Shown here: one piece after another, positions 6,272 through 6,413 of the stretch | Position numbering within the stretch: position 1 is the first letter of the stretch | Layout: each line of letters opens with the position of its first letter | From: an uncultured Eubacteriales bacterium | GTDB lineage: Bacteria; Bacillota; Clostridia; Oscillospirales; Acutalibacteraceae | Length of the DNA: 6,413 bases | NCBI GenBank assembly: GCA_934552855.1 | Contig: CAKTEU010000052.1 | Coordinates: forward strand, 1 to 6,413 | Direction: 5' to 3' | Position numbers and translations under genes: made by a program | The notes under the pieces: model-generated | Database searches by the model: none | What the model was told of the DNA's origin: nothing | The model's input: only the letters and a program-made list of their open reading frames with translations

Positions 6272-6413
6272 TAAAAGCAGAAACTTCATTTTTAGTATAC
6301 TCTGATTTTAAACCATAACAGAGTGTGGTTTAAGGAAATAACGGATTGATGTTTTCTTATGGTGAGATAGAACATTCTGATGTGTAGCCGCATTAGAGGA
6401 CGATAACGGAATT
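6219..6413. other. Intergenic tail after proB, no gene supported
   Basis: No plus-strand frame with a ribosome binding site is visible. The largest ATG frame near the end (6349-6387) codes for 12 residues. Two minus-strand frames stay open from the right edge, to stops at 6308-6310 and 6292-6294, but they are short and show no recognisable family. An 8-base direct repeat, ATAACGGA, occurs near 6338 and near 6404. The inverted repeats listed separately are the only notable structure. The GAGGA near 6396 could be a ribosome site for a gene starting beyond the window. Confidence 0.4.
6299..6333 (+). repeat. Two interleaved inverted repeats downstream of proB
   Basis: Stem A pairs ACTCTG (6299-6304) with CAGAGT (6319-6324). 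Stem B pairs TTAAACCA (6308-6315) with TGGTTTAA (6326-6333). Both are perfect and their arms alternate (A, B, A', B'), so they are either mutually exclusive hairpins or a strained pseudoknot with only one base between A' and B'. No T-run follows. The function is unknown; a regulatory RNA fold or a protein-binding palindrome are both possible. Confidence 0.4.

Noticed and set aside
6248..6301. Possible promoter using TTGCAC (6248-6253) or TATACT (6296-6301)
   Set aside because: Neither hexamer has a matching partner at 16-18 nt spacing, and the TATACT has no TG extension.
6349..6387. 12-codon ATG frame in the tail
   Set aside because: It is too short, has no convincing ribosome binding site and no coding signal.
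6292..6412. Minus-strand frames open from the right edge, possible gene end
   Set aside because: Two different frames are open over the same 100-120 bases, which is expected by chance. Neither encodes a recognisable C-terminus.
1..6413. CRISPR array, insertion sequence, rRNA or phage genes
   Set aside because: No spaced direct repeats, transposase or integrase motifs, or rRNA segments were seen anywhere in the window.

Overview
The window looks like chromosomal DNA of a low-to-mid-GC Firmicute, most plausibly a gut-type clostridium (Oscillospiraceae/Ruminococcaceae-like). The reasons are purine-rich Shine-Dalgarno sequences 6-7 nt before every start, a TTG start, an A/T-rich third codon position with many CTT/GAA/AAA codons, a short glutamate 5-kinase, and gene types typical of that group. 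This placement is an inference; no marker gene fixes the species.

Left part (1-507): a complete tRNA-Arg(ACG) gene lies on the minus strand at 114-190, with encoded CCA. It has a clear sigma-A promoter (209-237) and a strong intrinsic terminator (71-113). Beyond the terminator, a 16-base copy of the tRNA T-arm/acceptor region lies in inverted orientation. Divergently, an extended -10 promoter (about 385-416) reads to the right into a leader of about 85 nt. That leader holds a possible 28-codon ORF starting at or next to the predicted transcription start. Its stop codon overlaps the TTG start of the first transporter gene as TTGA, and two mutually exclusive weak hairpins lie inside it.

Middle and right part (508-6218): four tightly packed plus-strand genes look like one operon. 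The first two encode the halves of a heterodimeric ABC exporter (TM287/288, BmrCD, LmrCD type) and overlap by 4 nt (ATGA). Changes at Walker B, the H-loop and the partner's signature motif all fall on one of the two composite ATP sites, so one site should be degenerate and the other catalytic. After 24 nt follows an M16B zinc peptidase (MlpA/YmxG-like) with an intact HxxEH motif. After a further 27 nt comes proB, a glutamate 5-kinase without a C-terminal PUA domain; no proA is in the window.

Right edge (6219-6413): no supported gene. It contains a long imperfect inverted repeat spanning the proB stop, and two interleaved palindromes at 6299-6333. No classic terminator with a U-tract is visible.

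The most interesting part is the exporter leader: a small hydrophobic ORF coupled to a heterodimeric multidrug-type exporter, resembling in layout the BmrB leader-peptide control of bmrCD in Bacillus subtilis. This is a sequence-level hypothesis.
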